A stretch of 64,000 nucleotides of DNA from Chitinophaga sp. CB10. Lineage in GTDB: Bacteria > Bacteroidota > Bacteroidia > Chitinophagales > Chitinophagaceae. This document shows, in pieces, positions 8,188-17,609 of the stretch. Within the stretch, counting starts at the first letter, position 1. Each line of letters starts with the position of its first letter. The stretch is taken from the NCBI GenBank assembly GCA_001870995.2, contig MLAV02000010.1, positions 163,873 to 227,872 on the forward strand. Reading direction: 5' to 3'. The position numbers and the translations under genes are program-made. The notes under the pieces were generated by a model. It was not told the origin of the DNA and did no database searches. It saw nothing but the letters and a program-made list of their open reading frames with translations.

Positions 8188-10746
8188 TCACGGGCGCAAC
8201 AGCTGCCGGGCACGGGAAAGGTTATCCGTAGCCTGCAGTATTTTACTTTTCAGCTTGGGATTGTAATCCGGATGGCTGTCTAAAAACTGCTGCACCACGC
8301 GCCAGGCCTGCTCGTCCTGGTAGTTGCCGAAAGTAGCATTGAGCCAGTTGGCCGGGAAAAAGATATCCCCCGTACGCTGGATATCTTCCAGCCATTCCAG
8401 GCTCTCCGGCAGGTACTTCGCGGAAGTAGCCTGCCGCAGCGGATGATGCAGGTAGTACAGCGCAGCCACCACCCAGGCCTCCTTGCTGCGGCCCCTGCGC
8501 TCCTTCAGGGAGGCGAAGAACTGGTCCCGCTCCGCCACGCTGGCGGATAAAGCCGGTATCAGGAAACGCAGCCGGTCCTTCTTATCCTCGTCCTTCAGCC
8601 GCGCTATCTGCTGCGGTATAACGCTAACGGCTGTATCATTTTTCAGCGTGAGCGTCAGCGCCAGCGAAATATAATCTTCTTCCGCCAGCTTCACTCCTTC
8701 CGGCGCTTCCTGCGCGGCCCATACCTTGTACATCCGCTCCCCGGTAGCGGCGGTGGTATAAACGTCCTGCAATGCCTTGAAGATCAGCTTGCGGTTATTG
8801 CCGGCCTGCTGTTGCTGCAAGGCCTCCCACAATTGCTTTTCCAGTGTAACGGCCACGCGTACACGATCCTCCGGCTTGGTAAACTCCCAGTACAGGGTGC
8901 TGATATAGTTGGTGAGTTGTTTGATGCTCGTTTCTTCTTTTTCCACGGCCAGCCCGGCAGCAAAAAGCTGCAGCAGCTCCTGTGGCTTGTAATAGCGGCC
9001 TGCCAGCATATTCTCATAAGCCGCCAGGTAAGCGCTCGCCCTGTTCAGCGCCGTACCGGCGGTGAACAGGCGCTGATTTACCGCCGTATCGGAAGGGAAC
9101 AGGCCATAACCCAGGCCACTGGCGTTGAACAGGATGTACTGCGGCCGTGGCAGGCCGGCAGCGCCTTTGACGGTGAGCCGCGCGGCATTCATATCTACCT
9201 GGATCGTTTTTACCGACTCCGGATATACGAAAGTAATGTCAAACAGCTGCGGCCAGATGTCCGTGCCGCCAAACTCCGGCCGCTGCGTGATTTCCAGCTC
9301 CTTTACGCGGTTGCCGGCATAAGCAATGTTATAATCGAATACCGGGCGATGCGGCTGGTTAACCCATACGGCATTCCACTTGTAAAGGTTCTTTTTCGTG
9401 TATTTGGCGAGGATGGCGATCAGGTCATCCCAGGAGGCATTGCCATAAGCGTATTTTTTCAGGTACTCCCGCACGCCTTGCCGGAAATTATCCTTGCCCA
9501 TGAGCAACTCTATCTGCCGCATCATGATCGGCGCCTTGTGATAAATGATATCGCCGTACATCGTGCCCGCTTCCTTCAGGTTATCCAGCTGCTGCCGGAT
9601 GGGATTGGCCCCGCGGGTACGGTCCACATTATACGCGCGCGGATAGTGATCCTGCAGGAAGCGCAGGTTAAACTGTTCGGACCCGAGGATGTTTTCCGCC
9701 ACCTTATCCGCCATGAAGTTGGCGAATACTTCTTTCATCCACACATCGTTGAACCATTTCATGGTAACGAGGTCCCCGAACCACATATGCGCCGTTTCGT
9801 GGGAAATCAGCTGGGTGCGGGATAGCAGCTGGTCCGTAGTTGGACTCTGCAAAAAGAAGGAAGCGGCTTTGTAATGCACTACGCCCGGGTGCTCCATCCC
9901 GCCGAACTGGAAGTCCGGGATAGCGGCATAGCCCATTTTCTGAAATGGATACGGGATGCCCGTCCATTTTTCCAGGAAGCTCACCGCCTCGCGGTGCAGG
10001 CGGAAAACGCTGTCGATATTGCTGCCGGGGTCCTTCTCCCGGTACAGCAGGGTTACCGGCTGGCCTTTGATGTCTTGTACGGCGGCCTTGAAAACGCCTG
10101 CCACAAAGGAAAACAAATAAGTAGGCAGTTTTTCCGTAGTCGCAAAATGCCAGGTAGTGGTACCGTCGGCATTTGCCACACTGTCTTTCAAGGCGCCGTT
10201 AGCCAGCACCGTCCACCCATTGGGCGCCGCCACAGTAAGGTCGTACGTGGCTTTCATATCCGGCTGGTCAAAGCAGGGAAACACTACCCTGGCCCGGTCC
10301 GGCACAAATAAAGCGTATAAAAATTCATTATTGCGGTTCAGCGAGCCATCGCCCGCCAGGAAGGTAATTTCGATTTCATTTTTCCCCGGCCGCAGCGCTG
10401 CTGCCGGTATGACCAAATGTTCTTCTTCCACCACAGGGCTCACGGGCTTTCCGTTCACCACCAGCAACGAGATATTGGCAGCAGGCTGTTTAAAGTCGAG
10501 CTGCAGGGGTTGCTGCGCATTGTTTAGGGAGCAGGTAATGCGCTCCTTTGCCGGAATACCCGCCGTTTTATTGGCAGGGAACTGGAACGTCAATGCATAA
10601 TGCACATCTGCGATGTTGTGGAAACGCGCCGTTGCCAGCTCGCGGGATACGCCTGCGGTGACGGGCACGGCAGCCGGCTGTTGTTGGGCATATGCCAGCG
10701 GCGCCACCGCCAGCAGCAAGACAGAAGTCAATAAATTTTTCATCAT
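8188..10746 (-). CDS. Secreted M1 family metalloaminopeptidase
   Basis: A signal peptide ending LAYAQ is followed by an N-terminal beta domain and a gluzincin catalytic domain. The zinc site is HETAH at about residues 313-317 with the third ligand glutamate in KEVFANF about 20 residues later. The exopeptidase motif, normally GAMEN, reads GGMEHPG near residue 284. The 852-residue length includes a long alpha-helical C-terminal domain. It should trim N-terminal residues from peptides in the periplasm or outside the cell. The promoter region toward the AraC gene at 10810 is short. Confidence 0.9.
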   Translation of the reverse strand: MMKNLLTSVLLLAVAPLAYAQQQPAAVPVTAGVSRELATARFHNIADVHYALTFQFPANKTAGIPAKERITCSLNNAQQPLQLDFKQPAANISLLVVNGKPVSPVVEEEHLVIPAAALRPGKNEIEITFLAGDGSLNRNNEFLYALFVPDRARVVFPCFDQPDMKATYDLTVAAPNGWTVLANGALKDSVANADGTTTWHFATTEKLPTYLFSFVAGVFKAAVQDIKGQPVTLLYREKDPGSNIDSVFRLHREAVSFLEKWTGIPYPFQKMGYAAIPDFQFGGMEHPGVVHYKAASFFLQSPTTDQLLSRTQLISHETAHMWFGDLVTMKWFNDVWMKEVFANFMADKVAENILGSEQFNLRFLQDHYPRAYNVDRTRGANPIRQQLDNLKEAGTMYGDIIYHKAPIMMRQIELLMGKDNFRQGVREYLKKYAYGNASWDDLIAILAKYTKKNLYKWNAVWVNQPHRPVFDYNIAYAGNRVKELEITQRPEFGGTDIWPQLFDITFVYPESVKTIQVDMNAARLTVKGAAGLPRPQYILFNASGLGYGLFPSDTAVNQRLFTAGTALNRASAYLAAYENMLAGRYYKPQELLQLFAAGLAVEKEETSIKQLTNYISTLYWEFTKPEDRVRVAVTLEKQLWEALQQQQAGNNRKLIFKALQDVYTTAATGERMYKVWAAQEAPEGVKLAEEDYISLALTLTLKNDTAVSVIPQQIARLKDEDKKDRLRFLIPALSASVAERDQFFASLKERRGRSKEAWVVAALYYLHHPLRQATSAKYLPESLEWLEDIQRTGDIFFPANWLNATFGNYQDEQAWRVVQQFLDSHPDYNPKLKSKILQATDNLSRARQLLRP

Positions 10747-10809
10747 AATTGGTTGGCCGAAGGTTGTAAATATAGGATTTTACAGCCATCATTTCCCTAA
10801 CTTTAAAGT

Positions 10810-11604
10810 ATGAAATACGAGACTGTTTTCCCGGACCCGCGCCTGCGGCATATCGTCCGGTTTTACTGGATACTGGAAAGCGGGGAGGGCTACACGCACC
10901 ACTCCCTGGCGGACATGTGTCCGGAATTGTTATTTCATTACAACGGCAGGTTTGATGAACTCTCCGCCAACGGCAGTACAACCCCGGGCTTTATCGCCGG
11001 CATTCACGGTCAAAGCGCGCAGGTGAGCCGCCACCGGATCAACACCGGCTTCGGCATGATTGGCGTGTACCTCTACCCCCAGGCCATTCCGCTCGTCTTC
11101 GGCCTGCCCGCGGAGGAAGTCACCAACCAGATGCCGGACCTCTCTTCCCTCCTTAAATCTGAAGCGCAGATGCTGGAAGAGCGCATCTTTACCGCTCCCG
11201 GCAACGGGGAACGGATACGGCTCATCGAGCAATTTCTCCTGCGCCGGCTGGCCATTACCGAGAAGCCGGAACCGCCCGTATTTAAAGCCATTGCAGGTAT
11301 CATCCAGTCCCACGGGCAGCATAGCATTGCGGAGCTGGCGGCCACGCACTATTTATCGGAACGGCAATTCCAGCGGCAGTTCCGCCACTATACGGGCTTT
11401 ACGCCTAAGCTGTTCTCCCGCATCGCCCGCTTTCATGGCGCCATGAAACGTTATGGCGACAAAAACATCTCGCTCACCCAACTGGCGCTGGAATGCGGCT
11501 ATTACGACCAGGCGCATTTTATACACGATTTCAGCCGCTTCTCCGGGCAACACCCACGTATATACTTTTCCGGCAAATCGGGCGCAACCGACTGGATGGA
11601 ATAA
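10810..11604 (+). CDS. AraC family transcriptional regulator (DUF6597-type N-terminus)
   Basis: The protein (264 residues) starts with FPDPRLRHIVRFYWILES, typical of regulators with a DUF6597-like sensor domain. It ends with an AraC helix-turn-helix pair including HSIAELAATHYLSERQFQRQFRHYTGF and LALECGYYDQAHFIHDFSRFSG. It is divergent from the M1 peptidase and is followed 72 bases later by a VOC protein that may be its target. The TAACTTTA element at 10798-10805 lies so close to the ATG that the message may be nearly leaderless. Confidence 0.87.
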   Translation: MKYETVFPDPRLRHIVRFYWILESGEGYTHHSLADMCPELLFHYNGRFDELSANGSTTPGFIAGIHGQSAQVSRHRINTGFGMIGVYLYPQAIPLVFGLPAEEVTNQMPDLSSLLKSEAQMLEERIFTAPGNGERIRLIEQFLLRRLAITEKPEPPVFKAIAGIIQSHGQHSIAELAATHYLSERQFQRQFRHYTGFTPKLFSRIARFHGAMKRYGDKNISLTQLALECGYYDQAHFIHDFSRFSGQHPRIYFSGKSGATDWME

Positions 11605-11676
11605 TGTCGGTTTTTTACAATTCCGCCCCACGTAGTGGCCCTAGTTTTGTGGAACAAATCATCAAAATATTTAGCT

Positions 11677-12051
11677 ATGAACATTCCTACAGGACATCAA
11701 ACCATTATGCCTTACCTGATTTTGAAGGATGCCAGTGCATTTCTCTCCTTTACGCAGGCGGTTTTCGGGGCTACGGTCACGCATAAGTCCATGCAGCCGG
11801 ATGGTAACACGATCCGCCATGCGGAAGTGCAGGTGGGCGATTCCACCATCATGTTTAGCAATACCACGGCGGATTACGGGTCACAGCCGGCAGGGCTTTT
11901 CATTTATGTGCCGGATGCGGATGCCACGTTTAAAAAGGCGCTGGAGCATGGCGCTACCACGGTCATGGAAGTGGCGGACCAGCCGTATGGCCGCAGTGGC
12001 GGCGTACAGGACACGAACGACAACATCTGGTGGATTACTTCCGTGAAATAA
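11677..12051 (+). CDS. VOC family protein (glyoxalase/bleomycin-resistance fold)
   Basis: The 124-residue protein has the paired beta-alpha-beta-beta-beta units of the VOC fold: an N-terminal IMPYLILKDASAFLSFTQAVFGA and a C-terminal GVQDTNDNIWWITSVK. It resembles the PhnB-like branch often annotated as glyoxalase or bleomycin-resistance related; the substrate is not evident. The ATG at 11677 is preferred because it begins the conserved region. A TAGTTTTG promoter element sits at 11642-11649. Context suggests regulation by the preceding AraC gene. Confidence 0.8.
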   Translation: MNIPTGHQTIMPYLILKDASAFLSFTQAVFGATVTHKSMQPDGNTIRHAEVQVGDSTIMFSNTTADYGSQPAGLFIYVPDADATFKKALEHGATTVMEVADQPYGRSGGVQDTNDNIWWITSVK

Positions 12052-12115
12052 GTGGCTGGTTGTATCTGAAAACATTAGTAAATTTACAGGTACACAACAC
12101 ATCCTGATTTACGCC

Positions 12116-12247
12116 ATGGAACCCGCAACTACCACCAGGAAAGAAAAAATCATGAAATGGCTCAAACGCCTCGGCTTTTGGGGGTTCATGTTCTTTTTGC
12201 TGAAAGGGCTTTTCTGGCTGTACCTGATTTACTGGGTAGCCAAATAA
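12116..12247 (+). CDS. 43-residue basic single-pass membrane peptide
   Basis: The frame begins ATG-GAA-CCC and ends TAA, encoding 43 residues: a charged N-terminal third (TTTRKEKIMKWLKRLG) followed by one strongly hydrophobic, aromatic-rich segment (FFLLKGLFWLYLIYW). Short proteins with a KWLKR-type basic stretch before one membrane helix occur widely in Bacteroidota, but their function is unknown. A strong terminator begins 13 bases after the stop, which supports this being a real transcription unit. An inner ATG at codon 13 is an alternative start. Confidence 0.6.
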   Translation: MEPATTTRKEKIMKWLKRLGFWGFMFFLLKGLFWLYLIYWVAK

Positions 12248-12260
12248 AAACGATATCGCA

Positions 12261-12300
12261 CAAAGGCCGGCATTTTTATACTGCCGGCCTTTGTTTTTTT
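12261..12300 (+). terminator. Intrinsic terminator after the small membrane peptide
   Basis: A 12-base-pair perfect stem (CAAAGGCCGGCA at 12261-12272 with its complement at 12282-12293) has a nine-base loop and is followed by seven T residues. Confidence 0.92.
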
Positions 12301-12352
12301 AGGGGGGAAAGATTTAAGGCTGCCCCGCTGTGAGGTCCCGTTGCTGCGGGCA

Positions 12353-14935
12353 TTATAACACTTCAATAAAGCCATCGGTACCATTTACCCTTATGCGTTC
12401 CCCATCCCGGATGAGCTTTGTAGCGTTTTCCACGCCCACTACAGCCGGTAATCCGTATTCCCTGGCAATTACCGCACCGTGCGTCATAAGGCCGCCTACT
12501 TCCGTCACCAGTCCTTTGATGCCCACGAACACGGGCGTCCAGCTGGGGTCAGTGAAGGCGGTAACGAGGATATCCCCCGTTTCGAGTCGCGCCTCGGCGA
12601 GGTCGTGAATCACCCGGGCACGCCCTTCCACCACGCCGGAGGATACCGCCAATCCAACGATGGCGTTCTCAGGAATATTTTCCCGTGTGTACCTGCCCGT
12701 TATAACTTCTCCATCGGAGGTCATTACCCGTGGCGGCGTGAGTTTTTCGTATTGCAGGAAGGCGGTTTTCCGCTGGTCGATCAGGGATGGGTCCACCCGC
12801 TGCGACTCAATAGCCTCGCGTAATTCCTGGAAGCTGAGGTAAAAAATATCCATCGCCTCTTTGATCACGCCCGCCTGTTGCAATCGCGCCGCTTCGGCCA
12901 TCAGCGCCTGCTTGTAGTAGAAGTTGCGCTTGATGATGCTGTATTTCGGGAACTCCCGGAAACCGCTGTATTCCCGCACCAGTTGGATCATACGTTTGGT
13001 TTCTTCCGCTTTCGCTTCCCCGTCCGGCAACTGGCGTAACCGTTCGAGTATCTCCTTTTCCTTGTCCGTAGCCGCTTTGAGGCCCTGCTCAAATTTGCGG
13101 GCCGCAGCGCCGGGCTCAAAGTTGCGGATATTATTGAGGATCATAGGCAGGAGGATGGCGGGGTTCTCCGCCCAGCGGGTTTTGGTAAGGTCTATTTCGC
13201 CGGCGCAGCGCATGCCGTATTTTTCGAGGAAGTCCGTAATAGCCGCAGCGGATTCCGCGCCGCCCGGCAGGGATGGCAGTTGTGCCAGGAAGTTTTCGGA
13301 GGTAGTGCGTTCCAGGAAGGATACCACTTCCGGGTAATGGCGGATTACGTCCGCCACGTTCATGAGGGCGAGCCCCATTTCGGAGGTAACGTTGTCTGGT
13401 ACGGACTGGGTGAGCGTGTCCGCCACGTTCTTATCGCCCAGCCATTCCTGGATATGTTCGTTGAGCCAGGTGGCGGCGTTCATGGCGGTAACGATCACGT
13501 TCAATGTTTGCGGATCGAACAGCACTTTGGCCGAACCGGGAATATGCGCGAGGATGAAATCAATTAGTTCTACCCCCTGCTTACCTTTAATCTCTTCTTT
13601 GAGTTGCGCGTTAGCCGCTTCGTTGGCGGCAATGAGCGTGCCTACTAAATGCGGATCGTATTCGATTTTCACTGAATAATCGTGCATCGGGTGCACACCC
13701 GTTTCTTCCTTATCCGTACTGAATTCCGGCCGTTGCAGCAGGGTATGCAGGGCATCCTTGATAAGCGGGTCCGATTTCCCCAGCACGCCGGTAAGCATGG
13801 CTCTGCGCGCGGGCACAGCCAGATCCGGCGCGATATCCACAAACAGCCGGCCTGCGGCTTCGTACATGGGCCGCTGCGTCGTCAGCTGGAAGAGCGATAA
13901 GCCCAGGGGCTTCATGGCATCCGTCATCATCTGCTGGTGGCCAACGGAAATGAACGCATGAAACTGATCATCATTCGTCGCGGGGATGGGGAATAGCGTG
14001 GTGATTGGCCTGCTTTGTACGATATAGAAAGTACCGCCGGCGAGGCACCATTCAATATCCTGCGGCTGGCCGAAGTGCGCCTCTATCTGCCGCCCCAGCT
14101 GCTCCAGTGCAAGTAGCTGAACGTCTGTCAGCACGGTTGCCTTTTGCCGCTCCGTAGCGATGGCTTGCTGCCTGGTGCCCCCGTTGTTTTCCGGGAAGAT
14201 ACCGAGTTGCTTCACTGAAATTTTTCTCCCAACAATAACCCCCTGCGAAATTTTATAGTTATCCGCATTTACCAGTCCGGCTACCAGCGCCTCCCCGAGG
14301 CCAAAACCAGCATCGACGGACACCGTTTTCCGGTTGCCGGTAACCGGATCTGCGGTGAACAGGATGCCTGCCGCCTCCGGGAACACCATTTGCTGGATCA
14401 CCACTGCCAGCTGGACTTTGCGGTGATCGAAGCCCTGCTGTATGCGGTAGATGACCGCCCGCTCCGTGAACAGGGAAGCCCAGCATTTGCTGATATGCTC
14501 CAACACGGCGGCGATGCCAATGACGTTCAGGAAGGTATCCTGCTGACCCGCGAAAGAGGCCGTGGGCAAGTCTTCCGCGGTAGCGCTGGACCTCACGGCC
14601 ACCGACGTGGCGGCCATGCCTTTCAGCTGCCGGGTAACCGCTTCCCGTATGTCCGCCGGGATGGGCAGCTGTTCGATTTCCCTGCGGATGCGCGCCGCTT
14701 GCTCCGCGATGGCCGCGTGATCCTGCGACGGCAAAGCAGCCAGCTCATCCAAAAGTCGGCTTACCTCCGGCGAAGAATGGACTACCTGCCGGAAAGCCGC
14801 TGTGGTAACGCAAAAGCCCGGCGGCACGTGGATGCCATCGATACGGGAAAGTTCTCCGAGGTTGGCGCCTTTACCGCCAACGGTGGCGAGCATGGAACGA
14901 TCAGTTTCCGTGAAGTTGCAAACATAGGACTGCAT
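12353..14935 (-). CDS. rph: Rifampin phosphotransferase-like enzyme (PEP-synthase family)
   Basis: The 860-residue protein has an N-terminal ATP-grasp domain (VGGKGANLGELSRIDGIHVP; AVRSSATAEDLPTASFAGQ), a long central domain, and a swivelling phosphohistidine domain at the very C-terminus with H819 in GGLMTHGAVIAREYG. This order, with histidine last and no PEP-binding TIM barrel, is that of rifamycin-inactivating phosphotransferases (ATP + rifampin giving AMP, phosphate and phospho-rifampin), not true PEP synthase. Segments such as ISVGHQQMMTDAMKPLGLS and GMRCAGEIDLTKTRW match that family from memory. The ATG at 14935 starts the conserved MQSYVCNF; upstream codons look untranslated. Confidence 0.85.
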   Translation of the reverse strand: MQSYVCNFTETDRSMLATVGGKGANLGELSRIDGIHVPPGFCVTTAAFRQVVHSSPEVSRLLDELAALPSQDHAAIAEQAARIRREIEQLPIPADIREAVTRQLKGMAATSVAVRSSATAEDLPTASFAGQQDTFLNVIGIAAVLEHISKCWASLFTERAVIYRIQQGFDHRKVQLAVVIQQMVFPEAAGILFTADPVTGNRKTVSVDAGFGLGEALVAGLVNADNYKISQGVIVGRKISVKQLGIFPENNGGTRQQAIATERQKATVLTDVQLLALEQLGRQIEAHFGQPQDIEWCLAGGTFYIVQSRPITTLFPIPATNDDQFHAFISVGHQQMMTDAMKPLGLSLFQLTTQRPMYEAAGRLFVDIAPDLAVPARRAMLTGVLGKSDPLIKDALHTLLQRPEFSTDKEETGVHPMHDYSVKIEYDPHLVGTLIAANEAANAQLKEEIKGKQGVELIDFILAHIPGSAKVLFDPQTLNVIVTAMNAATWLNEHIQEWLGDKNVADTLTQSVPDNVTSEMGLALMNVADVIRHYPEVVSFLERTTSENFLAQLPSLPGGAESAAAITDFLEKYGMRCAGEIDLTKTRWAENPAILLPMILNNIRNFEPGAAARKFEQGLKAATDKEKEILERLRQLPDGEAKAEETKRMIQLVREYSGFREFPKYSIIKRNFYYKQALMAEAARLQQAGVIKEAMDIFYLSFQELREAIESQRVDPSLIDQRKTAFLQYEKLTPPRVMTSDGEVITGRYTRENIPENAIVGLAVSSGVVEGRARVIHDLAEARLETGDILVTAFTDPSWTPVFVGIKGLVTEVGGLMTHGAVIAREYGLPAVVGVENATKLIRDGERIRVNGTDGFIEVL

Positions 14936-15063
14936 AATGAGCGGATGGAATTTATGGGTTATGAGAGATGGTGAATGGTGCAAAGGTAGTATTGGAAACG
15001 GGAAATGCTCTAACAATCTTTTAATTTTTAAGCGGACGCTTACATTAGAAATGCCAGTAACGC

Positions 15064-16062
15064 TTAGCAGGCAATTATCCGGGGCTCGTTACAGGTGGTG
15101 TCTATTACTATCACCTCATTTGCAAATTCCATGTAAAACAACGGATATGCTTTTACTTCGAATGAAAATTCCTTTGTAGCGCCGGGGGATACTATCTCCC
15201 GTTCTTTTGCAATATTATTTTTAGCTCCGTTGGAGGCAATAGTATAGAATTGAATTTGTGTTGAAATTAAGGCGGCTTTTGCGTTATTTAAGACATGTAC
15301 TTCACATACTTCATCTTTCATCAGGATGCTGAACGTAATACCCTGGATTATAAAACTGTCACCGGGAAACATCAGTCCATATCCATGCATCCTTAGCAAC
15401 AGGTGATCCATATTGGCGTATGGATTTTTCTCATAAAACCGGATTTTCGGATTGTTTTGTCGCAACCTTAATGCAACCACATTATTCAAGGCAACGGGCA
15501 GGCGTAGTTTAAGATGGTCGTAAATTTTTGTTTTGGCCTTCTTCTCTATGACATACTCCGCTATATGCGTCGCCAGTGGAATATGCGCAGATTTTTGGTA
15601 AGCTACATGATTGATTTCGAAATGCAGCAGGAACCATTGTTCAATGGCAATACTGTTGAAAGCAATATTCACCCGGGGGTGCTGCTGGGCCAGCAGATAG
15701 GAGTTTTCATGGTGTGGATGGCCGTCTTTGTCGTACACGGCCCAGGCCTCGTTATGACCGGCTTCCTCCATTCGCTTTTGCGCTTCCCTGACATAACGGG
15801 TAGGCACCGCCTTGTATTCCTTTTCAATATCCAGCGATAACGGCGTGCTGACAGCATGGAGCTTTCTAAGTTTTCGGCCGGACTTATGTTCCACTGCATT
15901 CGTAGTCGTTCCAGCTTCTTCAGCTGGCAACGGAAATATATCAATTGCGTCCCACGCCTTCAACTCATTGGCGAATCCTCTCAGATAGGATGGGGTAACT
16001 TCGGAATCTTCACAAACAATGACCATTGTTCTTAACAATGGTTTCTTAATGATTCTTGTCAT
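15064..16062 (-). CDS. RloB-like protein with C-terminal extension (AbiLii-type defence component)
   Basis: The N-terminal half has the RloB pattern: MVIVCEDSEVTPSYLRGF near residue 13, AWAVYDKDGHPHHEN near residue 107, and FNSIAIEQWFLLHFE near residue 135. The E and DxD motifs resemble TOPRIM-type metal sites, suggesting a nuclease partner (inference). RloB proteins usually have about 200 residues; this one has 332, the extra C-terminal part from about residue 195 being beta-rich and unrecognised. Its ATG overlaps the stop of the ATPase gene by four bases, so the two are translationally coupled. Base composition is more AT-rich than the neighbours. Confidence 0.75.
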   Translation of the reverse strand: MTRIIKKPLLRTMVIVCEDSEVTPSYLRGFANELKAWDAIDIFPLPAEEAGTTTNAVEHKSGRKLRKLHAVSTPLSLDIEKEYKAVPTRYVREAQKRMEEAGHNEAWAVYDKDGHPHHENSYLLAQQHPRVNIAFNSIAIEQWFLLHFEINHVAYQKSAHIPLATHIAEYVIEKKAKTKIYDHLKLRLPVALNNVVALRLRQNNPKIRFYEKNPYANMDHLLLRMHGYGLMFPGDSFIIQGITFSILMKDEVCEVHVLNNAKAALISTQIQFYTIASNGAKNNIAKEREIVSPGATKEFSFEVKAYPLFYMEFANEVIVIDTTCNEPRIIAC

Positions 16063-17408
16063 TCTGAAAAAATAGCTTCAATGTCTTGTATTTCAGGAAG
16101 GGCGCCAAATTTACCCGCCAGGTACCACTTATCAAATGGGCTATCTTCTCTAATATCCTCAAAGTCCTGCGCGCTATAGATTTCCGTTGCGCCGTCTGGC
16201 TGTTTCGAAGCAAACCAGATTTGGTCCGATCTGAACATATCGCGGTCTATCAGGTTGGCTTCATGTGTAGTAAACACCAACTGGGCGTTCTTTTTATTGA
16301 TTGTTGAATTATTAAAGAGGGAAACTAAGAACCGGGCTACTTTCGGATGCAGGCTATTATCAAGTTCATCAAAGAAAACAATGCTTCCTTCCTCGATTGC
16401 GTTTAGGATGTACGCACCCAGGGCAAAGAGCACATTTGTGCCGGACGATTCCTCGCGGAATGGCCATGAAACGCTGTAAAGAATTTCGCCCTTCTTGTCC
16501 CTGACATTATAAACAGAATACAATTTTTCTGTATGGTGCGACATGTCATAGTGAAGTATTTGGGACCCTTCCTTTATAACCAGATGATTCTTAAAGCCTG
16601 TACCAAATCGTCCTGATTCTGTATCTGCATCACCATTTACTTCTATTTCGTCAATCCTGGTATCGCAAGCTTTAATAAGTTTTATGAGTTTTTTAAAAAA
16701 TTGCTCTCCTTTTTTAGGCAGCATATCATTGATAACTTTCTCCGTTAACTGCTGAATGCCATAGGTGGTATTGCTACTCCAAACTTTCCAGGATGCAAAG
16801 TAGGTAAAGACTGCATTCAGAAATGCATCAGGGATATCGAAACCAAATTTTGCCAGTGCCGGCTGGGTTTTAAATACTTTAAGACTGGGCGGAAATACAT
16901 CGTAATCAATGTCGGGAATAGTACTGTTTAATATGACCAGGTCTACCTCCCCATTGTGTGGATCAGGCGCCCGTTTATAAATATTTTTAATGATTTTCTT
17001 CGGAAAATAATTTAGCTCTTCCTTTGTTACTTTGACTCCGTCAAAAGCAATTACATAACTATACTTCACATTATTCAATAAGAATACACACTTATACTCT
17101 GTAGGAGCAGCCATCGTTTCCAGGGATAATCCAAAGGCATCATGGATAGCCATCTCCTCCCCTTTTAAAACACGGTAACCCGTTAAAAGCGTTTTGAAGT
17201 TAAGGGCCGCTTTAATGAAATTACTTTTACCGGAGGCATTGGCGCCATACATCACTGCTGATCTTACCAGGGTGACTTTTCCACCGGCGGCCAATTCAAT
17301 ATCGAAAGTATTCGAAGCCCTTTTATTCTTCGTGGCTTCAGCAACCATTGTGAACACTTGCTCATCACGAATGGACCGATAATTCTTTACTGAAAATTCC
17401 AATAACAT
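16059..17408 (-). CDS. AAA/ABC-type ATPase, RloA/AbiLi-like
   Basis: The 449-residue protein opens with LLEFSVKNYRSIRDEQVFTM and a Walker A site at residues 55-62 (GANASGKS). It later has a signature-like ESSGTNVLFALGAYI, a Walker B strand IVFFDELDNSLHPKVARFL and an H-motif FTTHEANLID. This is the SMC/RecF-like OLD-family layout of RloA and AbiLi ATPases without its own nuclease domain. It would use ATP to sense or gate activity of the RloB-like product. The two genes form one operon, AT-rich and flanked by ordinary chromosomal genes, consistent with an acquired abortive-infection cassette. Confidence 0.82.
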   Translation of the reverse strand: MLLEFSVKNYRSIRDEQVFTMVAEATKNKRASNTFDIELAAGGKVTLVRSAVMYGANASGKSNFIKAALNFKTLLTGYRVLKGEEMAIHDAFGLSLETMAAPTEYKCVFLLNNVKYSYVIAFDGVKVTKEELNYFPKKIIKNIYKRAPDPHNGEVDLVILNSTIPDIDYDVFPPSLKVFKTQPALAKFGFDIPDAFLNAVFTYFASWKVWSSNTTYGIQQLTEKVINDMLPKKGEQFFKKLIKLIKACDTRIDEIEVNGDADTESGRFGTGFKNHLVIKEGSQILHYDMSHHTEKLYSVYNVRDKKGEILYSVSWPFREESSGTNVLFALGAYILNAIEEGSIVFFDELDNSLHPKVARFLVSLFNNSTINKKNAQLVFTTHEANLIDRDMFRSDQIWFASKQPDGATEIYSAQDFEDIREDSPFDKWYLAGKFGALPEIQDIEAIFSE

Positions 17409-17609
17409 AAATGTGAAATTACAAAAAACACCTTACAATATGCTAAAAATCTCCTATAGCATCCATTTTTTTGTAAAAAAATTACATAAAATAGCCTACT
17501 TATTCCCAGCAAACCTTATATACATTATTAGATAACTGTATATCAGCAGGCAGCTTGCCTTTTGGCAAGCCCTTTGCAACTCCCTGTCTCATTTTTCGTA
17601 CATTTAATC

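Noticed and set aside
8812..9825. Plus-strand frame of 337 codons
   Set aside because: It is antisense to the M1 peptidase, whose motifs are clear.
12353..14935. True phosphoenolpyruvate synthase
   Set aside because: The phosphohistidine domain is C-terminal and the PEP-binding barrel is missing.
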